13,694 nucleotides of DNA from JAAYAY01 sp964429355 (GTDB taxonomy: Bacteria > Planctomycetota > Planctomycetia > Pirellulales > Thermoguttaceae). The position numbers and the translations under genes are program-made. The notes beneath the pieces were generated by a model, which was not told where the DNA came from, ran no database searches, and saw only the letters and a program-made list of their open reading frames with translations. The DNA lies in assembly GCA_964429355.1 (NCBI GenBank), contig CAYSCH010000263.1:1-13694 (forward strand), in the 5' to 3' direction. Positions within the stretch are counted from its first letter, which is position 1. Each line of letters opens with the position of its first letter. Positions 7,655 to 13,694 of the stretch are shown here, piece after piece.

Positions 7655-9022
7655 CTACTGCGTCACCGCTGCCATCGTCCCAACATGGGCGTGAACACGA
7701 TCGTAAAACGCCTCATGGATATCGGCCGGAGCGGCATGCCCCATGAGCGGCCGGGTGATCATTTCCTTGGGACCCTGGAGGCAATTGTAGGCGGCGTAGC
7801 AGGTCGACGGGGGGCAGGTGATGTCGATGAACCCGACGCTCATGACGGCTTCGGCTTTGCAGCGGCTGGCGAAATTCACCGCGTCGACATAAGGGGCGAC
7901 CTGGAGGCTCTGCGATTCGGGCCGGCCGTCTTCCTGGGTGGGCACAAGTTTGGGCCACCCGTTGACGCGTCCCACTGCCCGTCCCGAATGATCGCAAATC
8001 GCGGGCACACCGGAAGCAATCAGTGTGACCCGTGGATCGAGTCCGCCGGCCGCCAATGCCTGGCCGCCGCCTTGGCTGTGGCCGATCACGATCAGGTGCT
8101 TGCCGTCCCATTCGGGGCGGGAGGCCAGGAAGTCCAGGGCACGGACCAGGCGGAGGAACATGCCCCGAAAGTAAACCGTATCAAGGTTCTCTCGGCCCGC
8201 GTGAGGATAGTCCTTGAGCCGGCCGTCGCTCAGGTCGCCGTAGAACGTGTCGGGCTGGCCGTTGGGGATTCCGTGGGCATTGATGTCCATGGAGAGCATG
8301 CCCCACTGGGCTCCCTTGACGGCGTTGGCGAGCACGGAGCTTCGCACGCCGGCTCCATGCACCCAGAGGATCGCGGGGAGGCTCTTGGGCTGGGCGCTCT
8401 TCGGAAGGCCAAGGTACCCCGAGACGGGCGCGCCGCCGAGGCACGGAATCTGAACGTCGAAACACTCGATTTCTTCCTCGGCCTGCTCGACCGGCGCGAG
8501 TACCGGATCGAGGGGCATCGCGCGGAGCTGCTTCTTCTGTTCGGCCCAGTATGAGTCGAAGTCGTCGGGAACCGGAAGGCTGGGTTCAATCTCGAGGGGC
8601 GAAAAACCGGCGCCGGCAGTTGCCTGGAGCGTCTCGCCCTCCGGCGGCGTGAAAGTCACCTGGCAGCGCAGAAAGCCGGGACGCCCCAAGGTAACGGGCA
8701 CGGACAGCCCATCGCTGCTCAAGGACAGCTCACCTTTCGGGAAGTCGTTCTTCGGGGGAAACTCGGTGATGAAATCGTCCATCGTGTAGGCAACCTGCCC
8801 GCTCCTGACGGGCTGGCCGTCTTGGGTGACGGTGATCAGAAATCGTGCTTCTTCCCCCGTTTCGTAGAGCGAGTCTTCCCGATCGGTGACGACCTGCAGT
8901 TGATAGACAGGCGCGGCGGCCTGGAGCGAAGCCGCAGCCAGACAGATCGCGGCCAAGAAAAGGCCGAGAGTTGGAAGCCGGGAGGGGAAGGTCAGCGGTG
9001 GGAGAAGGGCAGCTCTTTTCAT
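7655..9022 (-). CDS. Secreted acetyl xylan esterase family (AXE1) alpha/beta hydrolase
   Basis: This 455-residue exported hydrolase probably removes acetyl groups from polysaccharides such as xylan. It has a signal peptide (residues 1-37: MKR, then a hydrophobic core LGLFLAAICLAAA and an ASLQAAA cleavage-type end), an N-terminal beta-sandwich-like domain (about 38-140), and a catalytic domain. That domain has ILWVHGAG (oxyanion side), nucleophile Ser316 in GHSQGGGQAL, Asp400 in VGFIDITCPPSTCYAAYN and His429 in MGHAAP, the expected triad; the CPPST motif is distinctive of AXE1/cephalosporin-C deacetylases. The start chosen is the ATG at 9022, with AGGA 10 bases upstream and a signal peptide directly after it. 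An in-frame ATG at 9082 lies inside the -10 box of the promoter candidate and would bury the signal peptide. It is a single-gene unit; no carbohydrate-binding module is seen. Confidence 0.9.
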   Translation of the reverse strand: MKRAALLPPLTFPSRLPTLGLFLAAICLAAASLQAAAPVYQLQVVTDREDSLYETGEEARFLITVTQDGQPVRSGQVAYTMDDFITEFPPKNDFPKGELSLSSDGLSVPVTLGRPGFLRCQVTFTPPEGETLQATAGAGFSPLEIEPSLPVPDDFDSYWAEQKKQLRAMPLDPVLAPVEQAEEEIECFDVQIPCLGGAPVSGYLGLPKSAQPKSLPAILWVHGAGVRSSVLANAVKGAQWGMLSMDINAHGIPNGQPDTFYGDLSDGRLKDYPHAGRENLDTVYFRGMFLRLVRALDFLASRPEWDGKHLIVIGHSQGGGQALAAGGLDPRVTLIASGVPAICDHSGRAVGRVNGWPKLVPTQEDGRPESQSLQVAPYVDAVNFASRCKAEAVMSVGFIDITCPPSTCYAAYNCLQGPKEMITRPLMGHAAPADIHEAFYDRVHAHVGTMAAVTQ

Positions 9023-9080
9023 GGTGCACGATTCCTGGGTTACTTTGCCTGGGACCGAAGCGGGATTTTTGATTGCAGAC

Positions 9081-9110
9081 ATTTTAGCATGGGCCTTGGG
9101 GCCCAGGCAA
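9081..9110 (-). promoter_or_regulatory. Candidate sigma-70 promoter of the acetyl xylan esterase gene
   Basis: On the - strand TTGCCT (9110-9105) and TAAAAT (9086-9081) are 18 bases apart, matching the consensus at 4 of 6 and 5 of 6 positions. The leader to the ATG at 9022 would be about 50 bases. The spacer holds a perfect 6-base inverted repeat, TGGGCC/GGCCCA (9090-9105) with a 4-base loop, touching the -35 box. It could be an operator, or the end hairpin of the gene upstream. Confidence 0.45.
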
Positions 9111-9267
9111 AGGCGGCAAGACGCAAAAACCAGAGTCGGCGGGCCAGCCCGGATTATTGGTGCCGATATGGGGTAAAGTATATATTTCGTACCGTATGTG
9201 CCTGGTGCGCCGAAATGACGCTAGGGCGAGAGAGGTTTGCGCAAGTATCAACGATTGAGCCAACAGG

Positions 9268-10821
9268 TTACACAACCGCCCGCCAGGGACGCTTGCGGTC
9301 GAGTTTGGCCTGGAGAACGTCGAAGGCGATGTTGCAGTCTTCGACCACCTGGAAGTCGTACATGCCGACGCAAAGGNNNNNNNNNNCGCCCTTTTCGAAG
9401 GCGTAGCGGAACCCATCGCGAGGATGAATCGCTCCGGCGGCGAGGACCTTGAACGCGATCCAGGGCTGGGGAAGCGACTCCATGAACTGGATCGTTTCGT
9501 CGGGCTCCTCACACCAGATATTGTCCTTCTGGTTTTCCGTACTGGAGGACCAGTAGTTGTGGTGATGGAGCGTTTTCATCCAGAAGTCGGGCTCGAAACC
9601 TTCGTCGACGCAACCCTGGATGGTACGCAGGTAGTGGCCGCCGATGCCCGCCGGGAGGCCCGCATCGCGGATCTTCTGGAGTCCCTCGGCGATCCAGTCG
9701 AAGTGGCCCTGCGCGACGTAATCGTCGGCTGACATCCCTTGCAGGTAGGCGGCACAAGCGCCGTGGTCGATCGCGAACTGAACGTTGTCGAGATAATCCT
9801 GGCGGTTCTTCCCTTTGCACTGGGCGACGAACTTGATCTTGCCGTTCTCCTTCTCCCAATATTCGACGAGCTGCGGAGCGAGAATCGTATTGGTGATGAT
9901 GGCATTGATGCCGCAGGCCTCACCCAGACGCAACGTCTCGAAAATGCGCCAATCGTTATGATAGGCCTTGACCAGGCTCGACACGTAGATCAGGTCGCGG
10001 GCGTGGGCAAACCCGTTCATGAGGTTACCGCCCATGATCACGCGGCTGAGCTCGAGGTTCTTGATCTTGGCCGTCGGTACCTTGCCCTTCAGGTCGTCGA
10101 GCGTTTCGAAGGTGAAGCTCTTCATGGAGGGAGACGTGATGCCGTCGACCTGCGTGGTGTGCGAAACAAGGTGCTTCTCCTCCTGGCTGAGGTAACCGCG
10201 CTTCTTGAGGACGGCCAGGACGAAACTGCCGAGGACAGGCAAGCCGACGAGGCCGGCCAGCATCCGCCGGCGAGGCAGCGGAGAAGTGCTTTCCGCCCCA
10301 GCTTCGCCGGGAACGTCGGCGCGAGGCCGGCGGCGAAACATGCCCCCGAGAAAACCATCGAGTCCCCATCGGGGGGCCGGCATCACCAGGACCACCAGCA
10401 ATGCGAACATCTCGACCAGGTTCTTGTTGACAATCAGGTAGTTGCCTTCGACCGGTCCGGCCGGGTCGGCGAACAGGGCGGGATTGGCGGCATAATAGAG
10501 GGCCAACAAGGCCACGCCGCCGAGTGCCGCCAGGCGGGTCATGCAGCCGATCATCAGGCCAAGCCCCACCAGCAACAATCCCCAGGCATTCAATAGTTCG
10601 ACGATTTGCAGAGTCGCCTCGTGGGAGGCCATCCAGTGGAACCAGTCGGCCCCAATCCAATTGGCACCTTCCAGGTAACCTTTGGCCCACCCTGCCGGTT
10701 TGAGCAATTTGACCACACCCTCGTAGGCGAAGTGCCAGCCGATAGCGATCCGCATCAGGGCCAGGAACAGAGACTGGATCGAATTCAGGTTCGACGACCT
10801 CTTCGTCATACGTTCGGCCAT
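9268..10821 (-). CDS. DoxX family membrane protein fused to a TIM-barrel-like domain (contains an assembly gap)
   Basis: This is about 517 residues, the exact length being unknown because ten N fall inside. Residues 15-150 form a DoxX-type unit of four membrane helices (LMRIAIGWHFAYEGVVKLL is the family's first-helix wording). A charged linker leads to RRRMLAGLVGLPVLGSF (about 184-207), a twin-arginine-like fifth helix. Residues 235-510 look like a TIM barrel: VIMGGNLMNGFAHARDLIYV, CGINAIITNT, and a last-strand motif CVGMYDFQVVEDCN. It resembles aldo/keto-reductase-like proteins, though I do not see their Asp-Tyr-Lys-His tetrad. DoxX relatives often assist quinone-linked redox proteins, so a membrane-tethered sugar or redox enzyme is possible. 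The ATG at 10821 is chosen over a GTG at 10827 because AGGGAG lies 9 bases before it. Topology (barrel outside the membrane) is inferred. Confidence 0.83.
   Translation of the reverse strand: MAERMTKRSSNLNSIQSLFLALMRIAIGWHFAYEGVVKLLKPAGWAKGYLEGANWIGADWFHWMASHEATLQIVELLNAWGLLLVGLGLMIGCMTRLAALGGVALLALYYAANPALFADPAGPVEGNYLIVNKNLVEMFALLVVLVMPAPRWGLDGFLGGMFRRRPRADVPGEAGAESTSPLPRRRMLAGLVGLPVLGSFVLAVLKKRGYLSQEEKHLVSHTTQVDGITSPSMKSFTFETLDDLKGKVPTAKIKNLELSRVIMGGNLMNGFAHARDLIYVSSLVKAYHNDWRIFETLRLGEACGINAIITNTILAPQLVEYWEKENGKIKFVAQCKGKNRQDYLDNVQFAIDHGACAAYLQGMSADDYVAQGHFDWIAEGLQKIRDAGLPAGIGGHYLRTIQGCVDEGFEPDFWMKTLHHHNYWSSSTENQKDNIWCEEPDETIQFMESLPQPWIAFKVLAAGAIHPRDGFRYAFEKGXXXXLCVGMYDFQVVEDCNIAFDVLQAKLDRKRPWRAVV
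9377..9386. other. Assembly gap (10 N) inside the TIM-barrel domain
   Basis: Ten N interrupt the codons between FEKG and LCVGMYDFQ of the DoxX/TIM-barrel protein. The frame stays open on both sides, but ten is a standard placeholder. Related sequences would lead one to expect about three residues there, so the true gap could be near 7 bases. That estimate is from memory of the motif only. Confidence 0.95.
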
Positions 10822-10864
10822 TGGCACATACTCCCTGGGACTCGGGGCTCTCTTGCACTGCAGG

Positions 10865-10894
10865 ATTCTATTATGGAGTACTCGTCGCTGAAAA
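10865..10894 (-). promoter_or_regulatory. Candidate promoter of the DoxX/TIM-barrel gene
   Basis: On the - strand TTTTCA (10894-10889) and TAGAAT (10870-10865) are 18 bases apart, matching 4 of 6 and 5 of 6 consensus positions. Transcription would start near 10858, 37 bases before the ATG at 10821. The site lies in the 141-base divergent region shared with the small + strand gene at 10963; no clear promoter for that gene was seen. Confidence 0.4.
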
Positions 10895-10962
10895 TAAACG
10901 TCAGCCCGTCAGCCGAGCGCTGAAAGAGCAGGCCAGGGAGTCTGAATTGAAAGGAATGGCCC

Positions 10963-11115
10963 GTGGCCAAGAAGAAGCGGGAAATATCTGAGGATGCGGC
11001 ATTCGAACTCGCGATTCGGGATCATCCGGAGTGGCGCCGCGCGTTGGAAAACGGAGGGTTGGCCGATGAGATTCTCGGTGAAGATGGCCAGCCAATGAGC
11101 CCACAGGCTCATTGA
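10963..11115 (+). CDS. Small protein resembling the front half of DUF1841-type proteins, probably truncated
   Basis: A GTG start at 10963 sits 7 bases after a strong Shine-Dalgarno GAAAGGA (10949-10955) and opens a 50-residue frame. It begins MAKKKREISEDAAFELAIRD, continues through DHPEWRRALENGG and ends GEDGQPMSPQAH. The HPEWxxAL...GxPMSP pattern recalls the conserved part of DUF1841-like proteins (HPEYH... G..NP.LH), which run to about 130 residues or more, so this copy lacks the C-terminal half. After the TGA at 11113-11115 the same frame reads HIHAVVE, which would continue the family's Leu-His...His-Ala-Val-Val-Glu segment. This suggests decay by a nonsense change plus loss of the tail. 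No function is known for the family. The site could still be translated as a 50-residue peptide. Confidence 0.58.
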   Translation: MAKKKREISEDAAFELAIRDHPEWRRALENGGLADEILGEDGQPMSPQAH

Positions 11116-11271
11116 CACATACACGCTGTCGTCGAACCACCTTTAGACGGGCTCAATAGATACGAACACACCCGATCGGCCTCCGGATCCGACGGTTTTG
11201 GATTCTCCAACCGGCCGTCGACGCGGCTGAGGCACTGGATTGGCGTTCAGCATGTGCCTCACCCCAGAAAG
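11116..11271 (+). pseudogene. Probable decayed continuation of the small DUF1841-like gene
   Basis: After the TGA, HIHAVVEPPLDGLN can be read in the same frame (from 11116); its first seven residues fit the DUF1841-like pattern. Beyond about 11160 none of the three + frames shows recognisable family sequence. The rest of this stretch up to the terminator at 11272 has no other feature I can support. Confidence 0.3.
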
Positions 11272-11308
11272 GAAGAAAGCCGGGCGACCCGCTCACCCGG
11301 CTTTCTTC
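11272..11308 (-). terminator. Perfect 13-pair stem-loop, likely terminator of the sigma factor gene
   Basis: GAAGAAAGCCGGG (11272-11284) and CCCGGCTTTCTTC (11296-11308) form a perfect 13-base inverted repeat around an 11-base loop. On the - strand the stem is followed by a pyrimidine-rich CTTTCTTCCTTTCT, as in intrinsic terminators. Its right arm recurs at 11424-11436 beyond the gap, where the left arm is missing because the contig begins in the loop. Confidence 0.75.
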
Positions 11309-11336
11309 AGGAGAGTCCTGCAATCGGAGATTGCAG
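11283..11336. repeat. 54-base exact direct repeat, copy 1
   Basis: This stretch is identical to 11411-11464. It contains the loop and right arm of the sigma terminator and a second perfect hairpin, CTGCAATC/GATTGCAG with a GGA loop (11318-11336). The two copies diverge at the very next base (T against A). The second copy starts directly after the ten-N gap, so the repeat is probably an assembly overlap rather than a genomic duplication. Confidence 0.9.
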
Positions 11337-11360
11337 TGTGATTCGTTGTACGAACAGCGG

Positions 11361-11399
11361 CTAGTCGAGGAAACCGACCAGCTCCTGGCTGCGTCCGGG
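11361..11399 (-). pseudogene. Second version of the last 12 sigma-70 codons (fragment ended by the gap)
   Basis: Read on the - strand this gives PGRSQELVGFLD and stop, exactly the end of the sigma factor encoded at 11485-13047. The codons differ silently at four places (CCC/CCA, GAG/GAA, CTG/TTG, GGT/GGC), while the protein is unchanged. It is therefore a genuine second allele or paralogue tail, not read error. The rest of that copy would lie in or beyond the N gap. Confidence 0.65.
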
Positions 11400-11400
11400 C

Positions 11401-11410
11401 NNNNNNNNNN
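11401..11410. other. Assembly gap (10 N) between two sigma-gene ends
   Basis: Ten N join two contigs whose ends both carry the 3' end of a sigma-70 gene and its terminator region. The true distance is unknown; the contigs may overlap, in which case one of the two tails is redundant. Confidence 0.95.
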
Positions 11411-11464
11411 GGCGACCCGCTCACCCGGCTTTCTTCAGGAGAGTCCTGCAATCGGAGATTGCAG
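11411..11464. repeat. 54-base exact direct repeat, copy 2
   Basis: Identical to 11283-11336 and lying 20 bases from the sigma stop codon. On the - strand it holds a CTGCAATC/GATTGCAG hairpin (11446-11464) followed by one arm of the 13-pair terminator (11424-11436). The other arm is lost at the gap, so termination for this copy can be judged only from copy 1. Confidence 0.9.
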
Positions 11465-11484
11465 AGTGATTCGTTTGGATCGAA

Positions 11485-13047
11485 CTAGTCGAGGAAGCCG
11501 ACCAATTCCTGGCTGCGTCCTGGCTGCTGGAGTTTTCGTACGGCCTTGGCTTCGATCTGGCGAATTCGTTCCCGCGTGACCTTGAAGATGTGCCCGACCT
11601 CTTCGAGGGTGTAGCTGTAGCCGTCGCCCAGCCCGTAGCGGAGTTTGATGATTTCCCGCTCGCGGTAGCTAAGCGTTTTGAGAACTTTGCTGATCCGCCG
11701 TCGCAGCATTTCCTGGGTGGCGCCGATCGAGGGGCTCTCGGCCGCGCCATCGGGGAGAAGATCGCCAAAATGGCTGTCTTCGCTGTTGCCCACCGGGCGA
11801 TCGAGGCTGATCGGATAACGGCTCATCGCCAGCACGCGGCGGGTTTCGTCGACACAGGTTTCGCTGGCCCGGGCGGTTTCTTCGATCGTCGGCTCGCGGC
11901 CGAGCTCCTGGAGGAGCTTGCGGGAGACGTTTCGCACTCGCGACATGGTTTCGACCATGTGCACCGGGATACGAATCGTTCGGCTCTGATCGGCCACGGC
12001 CCGGGTGATCGCCTGCCGAATCCACCACGTGGCGTAGGTGCAGAACTTGAATCCGCGCCGATATTCGAACTTGTCCACGGCACGCATCAGACCGGCATTG
12101 CCTTCCTGAATCAGATCCAGGAAGCTCAGACCCCGGTTGCGATACTTTTTGGCAATGGAAACGACCAAACGGAGGTTGCCTTCCGACAGTCCGCGTTTGG
12201 CCTCCTGATATTGGGCATAGACGGACTTGAGGAAACGGATCCGGTTCCGCAGGCTGGTCGGGGTCTCCTGGGTGGCTCGCAGAATGTTGCGAAACTCGAT
12301 CGTCCAGGCTTCGCGTTCTTCCAGAAGACCGCCCGATCGCTTGTGCTCCGTGATCCGGTCGCGCAGTTCGTCGACCCGCCGGCTGAATTCTTCCAGAGTT
12401 CCGATCAACGGCTCGATCCGTTGGGTGCGGAGTCCCAACTCTTCGATCAGACGCACCGCCCGTCGGCGGCAGCGTCCCAGACGCAACCAGGCTTCTCGCC
12501 GTTCGCGAGCCGACCGCGATCGGGTCGTGGCAACCCGGTAATCGCGGCGATTCCGTTTGAGCAGGATTTCCAGCGTGCGGAGATTGTGGGGCAAGCGTCC
12601 GAGAATCTGCTCCTTTTCGAGCCGATCGGTCACCGAAACCTGAACGGTTCGATCAAAAGGCAGATCGCCGTCGTGGACGCGGCGCAGAACCCGCACGGCC
12701 TGCTGCATTACGTAGTCGCACTCCAGCAGCCTGCGGCGAAACTTCGCCCGAGTGATCTCGATCTGCTTCGCCAAGGCGATTTCCTGCTGCCGCGTGAGCA
12801 GGGGAATCTCGCCCATCTGGGTCAGATACATACGCACCGGATCGTCCGACCACGACTCCGTATCTTCGGCGCTGAGAAGAGGGTCGTCTTCGCCGTCCAA
12901 CTCGCCGGCGTCGTCATCGATGACCAGATCGTCGTCGAGATCATCGCCCAGGAGGTCGTCTGGATCCTCGTCCAGCTCAAGCCGGCTCGCGGCTCGCGGC
13001 GTCTCTTCGTCGTGCAGTTCGTCCAACAGGGTGTCTGCGTCGTACAA
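11485..13047 (-). CDS. rpoD: Primary-type RNA polymerase sigma-70 factor
   Basis: This 520-residue sigma factor directs RNA polymerase to -10/-35 promoters. Residues 10-65 are very acidic (runs of Asp and Glu such as LGDDLDDDLVIDDD) where other primary sigmas carry region 1.1. Region 1.2 is at about 69-98 (DDPVRMYLTQMGEIPLLT), followed by a long Arg-rich non-conserved part (about 99-285). Region 2 is at about 290-363 (NLRLVVSIAKKYRNRGLSFL, then EGNAGLMRAVDKFEYRRGFK and YATWWIRQAITRAVADQSRT). Region 3 runs to about 436, and region 4 is at 454-508 with helix-turn-helix TLEEVGHIFKVTRERIRQIE. Near-perfect regions 2.4 and 4.2 argue for housekeeping specificity; an alternative sigma of the same class is less likely. 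The TTG at 13047 is chosen because AGGAG lies 7 bases upstream; an in-frame ATG at 13104 would add 19 poorly fitting residues. Confidence 0.95.
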   Translation of the reverse strand: MYDADTLLDELHDEETPRAASRLELDEDPDDLLGDDLDDDLVIDDDAGELDGEDDPLLSAEDTESWSDDPVRMYLTQMGEIPLLTRQQEIALAKQIEITRAKFRRRLLECDYVMQQAVRVLRRVHDGDLPFDRTVQVSVTDRLEKEQILGRLPHNLRTLEILLKRNRRDYRVATTRSRSARERREAWLRLGRCRRRAVRLIEELGLRTQRIEPLIGTLEEFSRRVDELRDRITEHKRSGGLLEEREAWTIEFRNILRATQETPTSLRNRIRFLKSVYAQYQEAKRGLSEGNLRLVVSIAKKYRNRGLSFLDLIQEGNAGLMRAVDKFEYRRGFKFCTYATWWIRQAITRAVADQSRTIRIPVHMVETMSRVRNVSRKLLQELGREPTIEETARASETCVDETRRVLAMSRYPISLDRPVGNSEDSHFGDLLPDGAAESPSIGATQEMLRRRISKVLKTLSYREREIIKLRYGLGDGYSYTLEEVGHIFKVTRERIRQIEAKAVRKLQQPGRSQELVGFLD

Positions 13048-13694
13048 TGCAAATCTCCTACAAGCTATTCCAACAGGCCTTGCCACCAACCTCGCGTCTT
13101 CCACAAAAACGTGAAACCAATCCGCGCAGAAAGATGGTCTGGATAGGCTACGATGAGCCCTTTCACGGGAAAGGGTATCGAAATGGTCGCACCGCTAAGG
13201 GAAACTCTCCACCCGCCGACACGGGCGAATCACCAAATTCTACCACCGGGAAAAATGTGGTGCCGGGGCCGTATTTCATTTGGTAAGGGTTTCGGTTTAG
13301 GCACACGGGACACGTGACTCCTAAAACACCTAAACACCCCAGGCTCACAGCCGGCGAACAAAAAACACCTTCCGGTAGGATAGTTCTCCATTCAACGCGA
13401 GAATCAGAGCCACGAGCATCAAGAGACGCTTACCTCAGACAGCACGAATACCGGCGTCGGACCGAAGGCCTGACAGCCGAAAGACGGCATTCCCCTCGGT
13501 GCATTTTGGAGGCGGGGTAGCAGATGCTCTCTCACCCGCAGGCCTCTTCTTCGAGGCTGGGTATATCGGGGGCCGGGCCTCTTAATTGTAATCAGTTGAG
13601 CCGTCTCGTCCAGACTTTGTTCACAAAAGGACAAAAAAACTCTGTCACCTATCTCTCATTATGACGCTTCCGAAGAAAAGAGGTTCCGAGTAAT
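13048..13694. other. 647-base region without a convincing gene, upstream leader of the sigma gene
   Basis: All frames here are short and unlike any family I know; an ATG at 13661 opens only ten codons. Structures visible are a 7-pair hairpin CCCTTTC/GAAAGGG (13158-13175), a GCCTC/GAGGC hairpin (13542-13557), and a short imperfect repeat of CTAAAACACC near 13321-13336. On the - strand TGGACG (13612-13607) and TACAAT (13590-13585), 16 bases apart, could be a promoter, which would give the sigma gene a leader of over 500 bases. No tRNA, tmRNA, RNase P or SRP RNA signature was recognised. Confidence 0.5.
13055..13059 (-). promoter_or_regulatory. Shine-Dalgarno site supporting the TTG start of the sigma gene
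   Basis: On the - strand AGGAG is followed by a 7-base spacer and TTG at 13047. The next residues (YDADTLLDELHDEE) begin the acidic N-terminus, whereas the sequence upstream of the TTG reads as unrelated non-coding leader. Confidence 0.6.

Noticed and set aside
7580..8554. A 324-codon + strand frame opposite the acetyl xylan esterase
   Set aside because: The - strand product has a signal peptide and a complete catalytic triad; the + frame shows none of the marks of a real protein.
9023..9082. Longer esterase start at the ATG at 9082
   Set aside because: It overlaps the -10 box TAAAAT and would put 20 residues before an otherwise complete signal peptide.
11283..11464. The 54-base repeat as a mobile element or attachment-site duplication
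   Set aside because: The second copy starts exactly at an N gap and both copies are followed by the same sigma tail, so an assembly overlap is the simpler explanation.
11590..13146. A 518-codon open frame on the + strand opposite the sigma gene
   Set aside because: It lies fully antisense to a strongly conserved sigma-70 gene, has no recognisable domain, and long antisense frames are expected in GC-rich DNA.
13321..13336. CTAAAACACC/CTAAACACC as part of a repeat array
   Set aside because: Only two imperfect short units, with no regular spacing; not a CRISPR array or minisatellite.

Overview
The window looks like a piece of a Planctomycetes (Pirellulales-like) genome. This is judged from the GC-rich, outer-membrane-type gene content: Kdo synthesis genes followed by a very large OstA/LptA-like protein, an acidic-N-terminus sigma-70 of the type seen in planctomycetes, a DoxX protein fused to a TIM-barrel-like domain, and a secreted acetyl-xylan-esterase-type hydrolase. 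Taxonomy is inferred from these families only. Two runs of ten N (9377-9386 and 11401-11410) show that this is a scaffolded draft assembly, probably from a metagenome.

Layout. Bases 1-133 may hold the last codons of an upstream gene. From 283 to 7504, five genes read on the + strand. A candidate sigma-70 promoter (125-153) precedes kdsD (arabinose-5-phosphate isomerase), kdsC (Kdo-8-phosphate phosphatase) and a 1020-residue membrane-anchored OstA/LptA/LptC-like protein; these are packed end to end and together suggest Kdo synthesis plus lipopolysaccharide transport. After 178 bases come two GT4-type glycosyltransferases separated by 2 bases, likely to assemble a surface glycan. The first has lost two residues that the second keeps.

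From 7505 to 7654 is a convergent intergenic region with a strong palindrome (7595-7635). On the - strand lie a secreted alpha/beta hydrolase of the acetyl xylan esterase family (7655-9022) and a DoxX + TIM-barrel fusion protein (9268-10821), each with its own candidate promoter. A small + strand gene with a good Shine-Dalgarno site (10963-11115) resembles the front half of DUF1841-type proteins and looks truncated.

The right part holds a primary-type sigma-70 factor gene on the - strand (11485-13047), with a stem-loop terminator at 11272-11308. Just left of the N gap a second version of the last 12 sigma codons appears (11361-11399), differing only by silent changes, beside a 54-base exact repeat. 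This points to two sigma alleles or paralogues meeting at an assembly junction. From 13048 to the right edge (647 bases) I see no convincing gene, only short hairpins and one weak promoter candidate.

I found no tRNA, rRNA, CRISPR array or insertion sequence. Non-ATG starts are common: GTG for both glycosyltransferases and the small gene, TTG for the sigma factor, TTG or GTG for kdsC.
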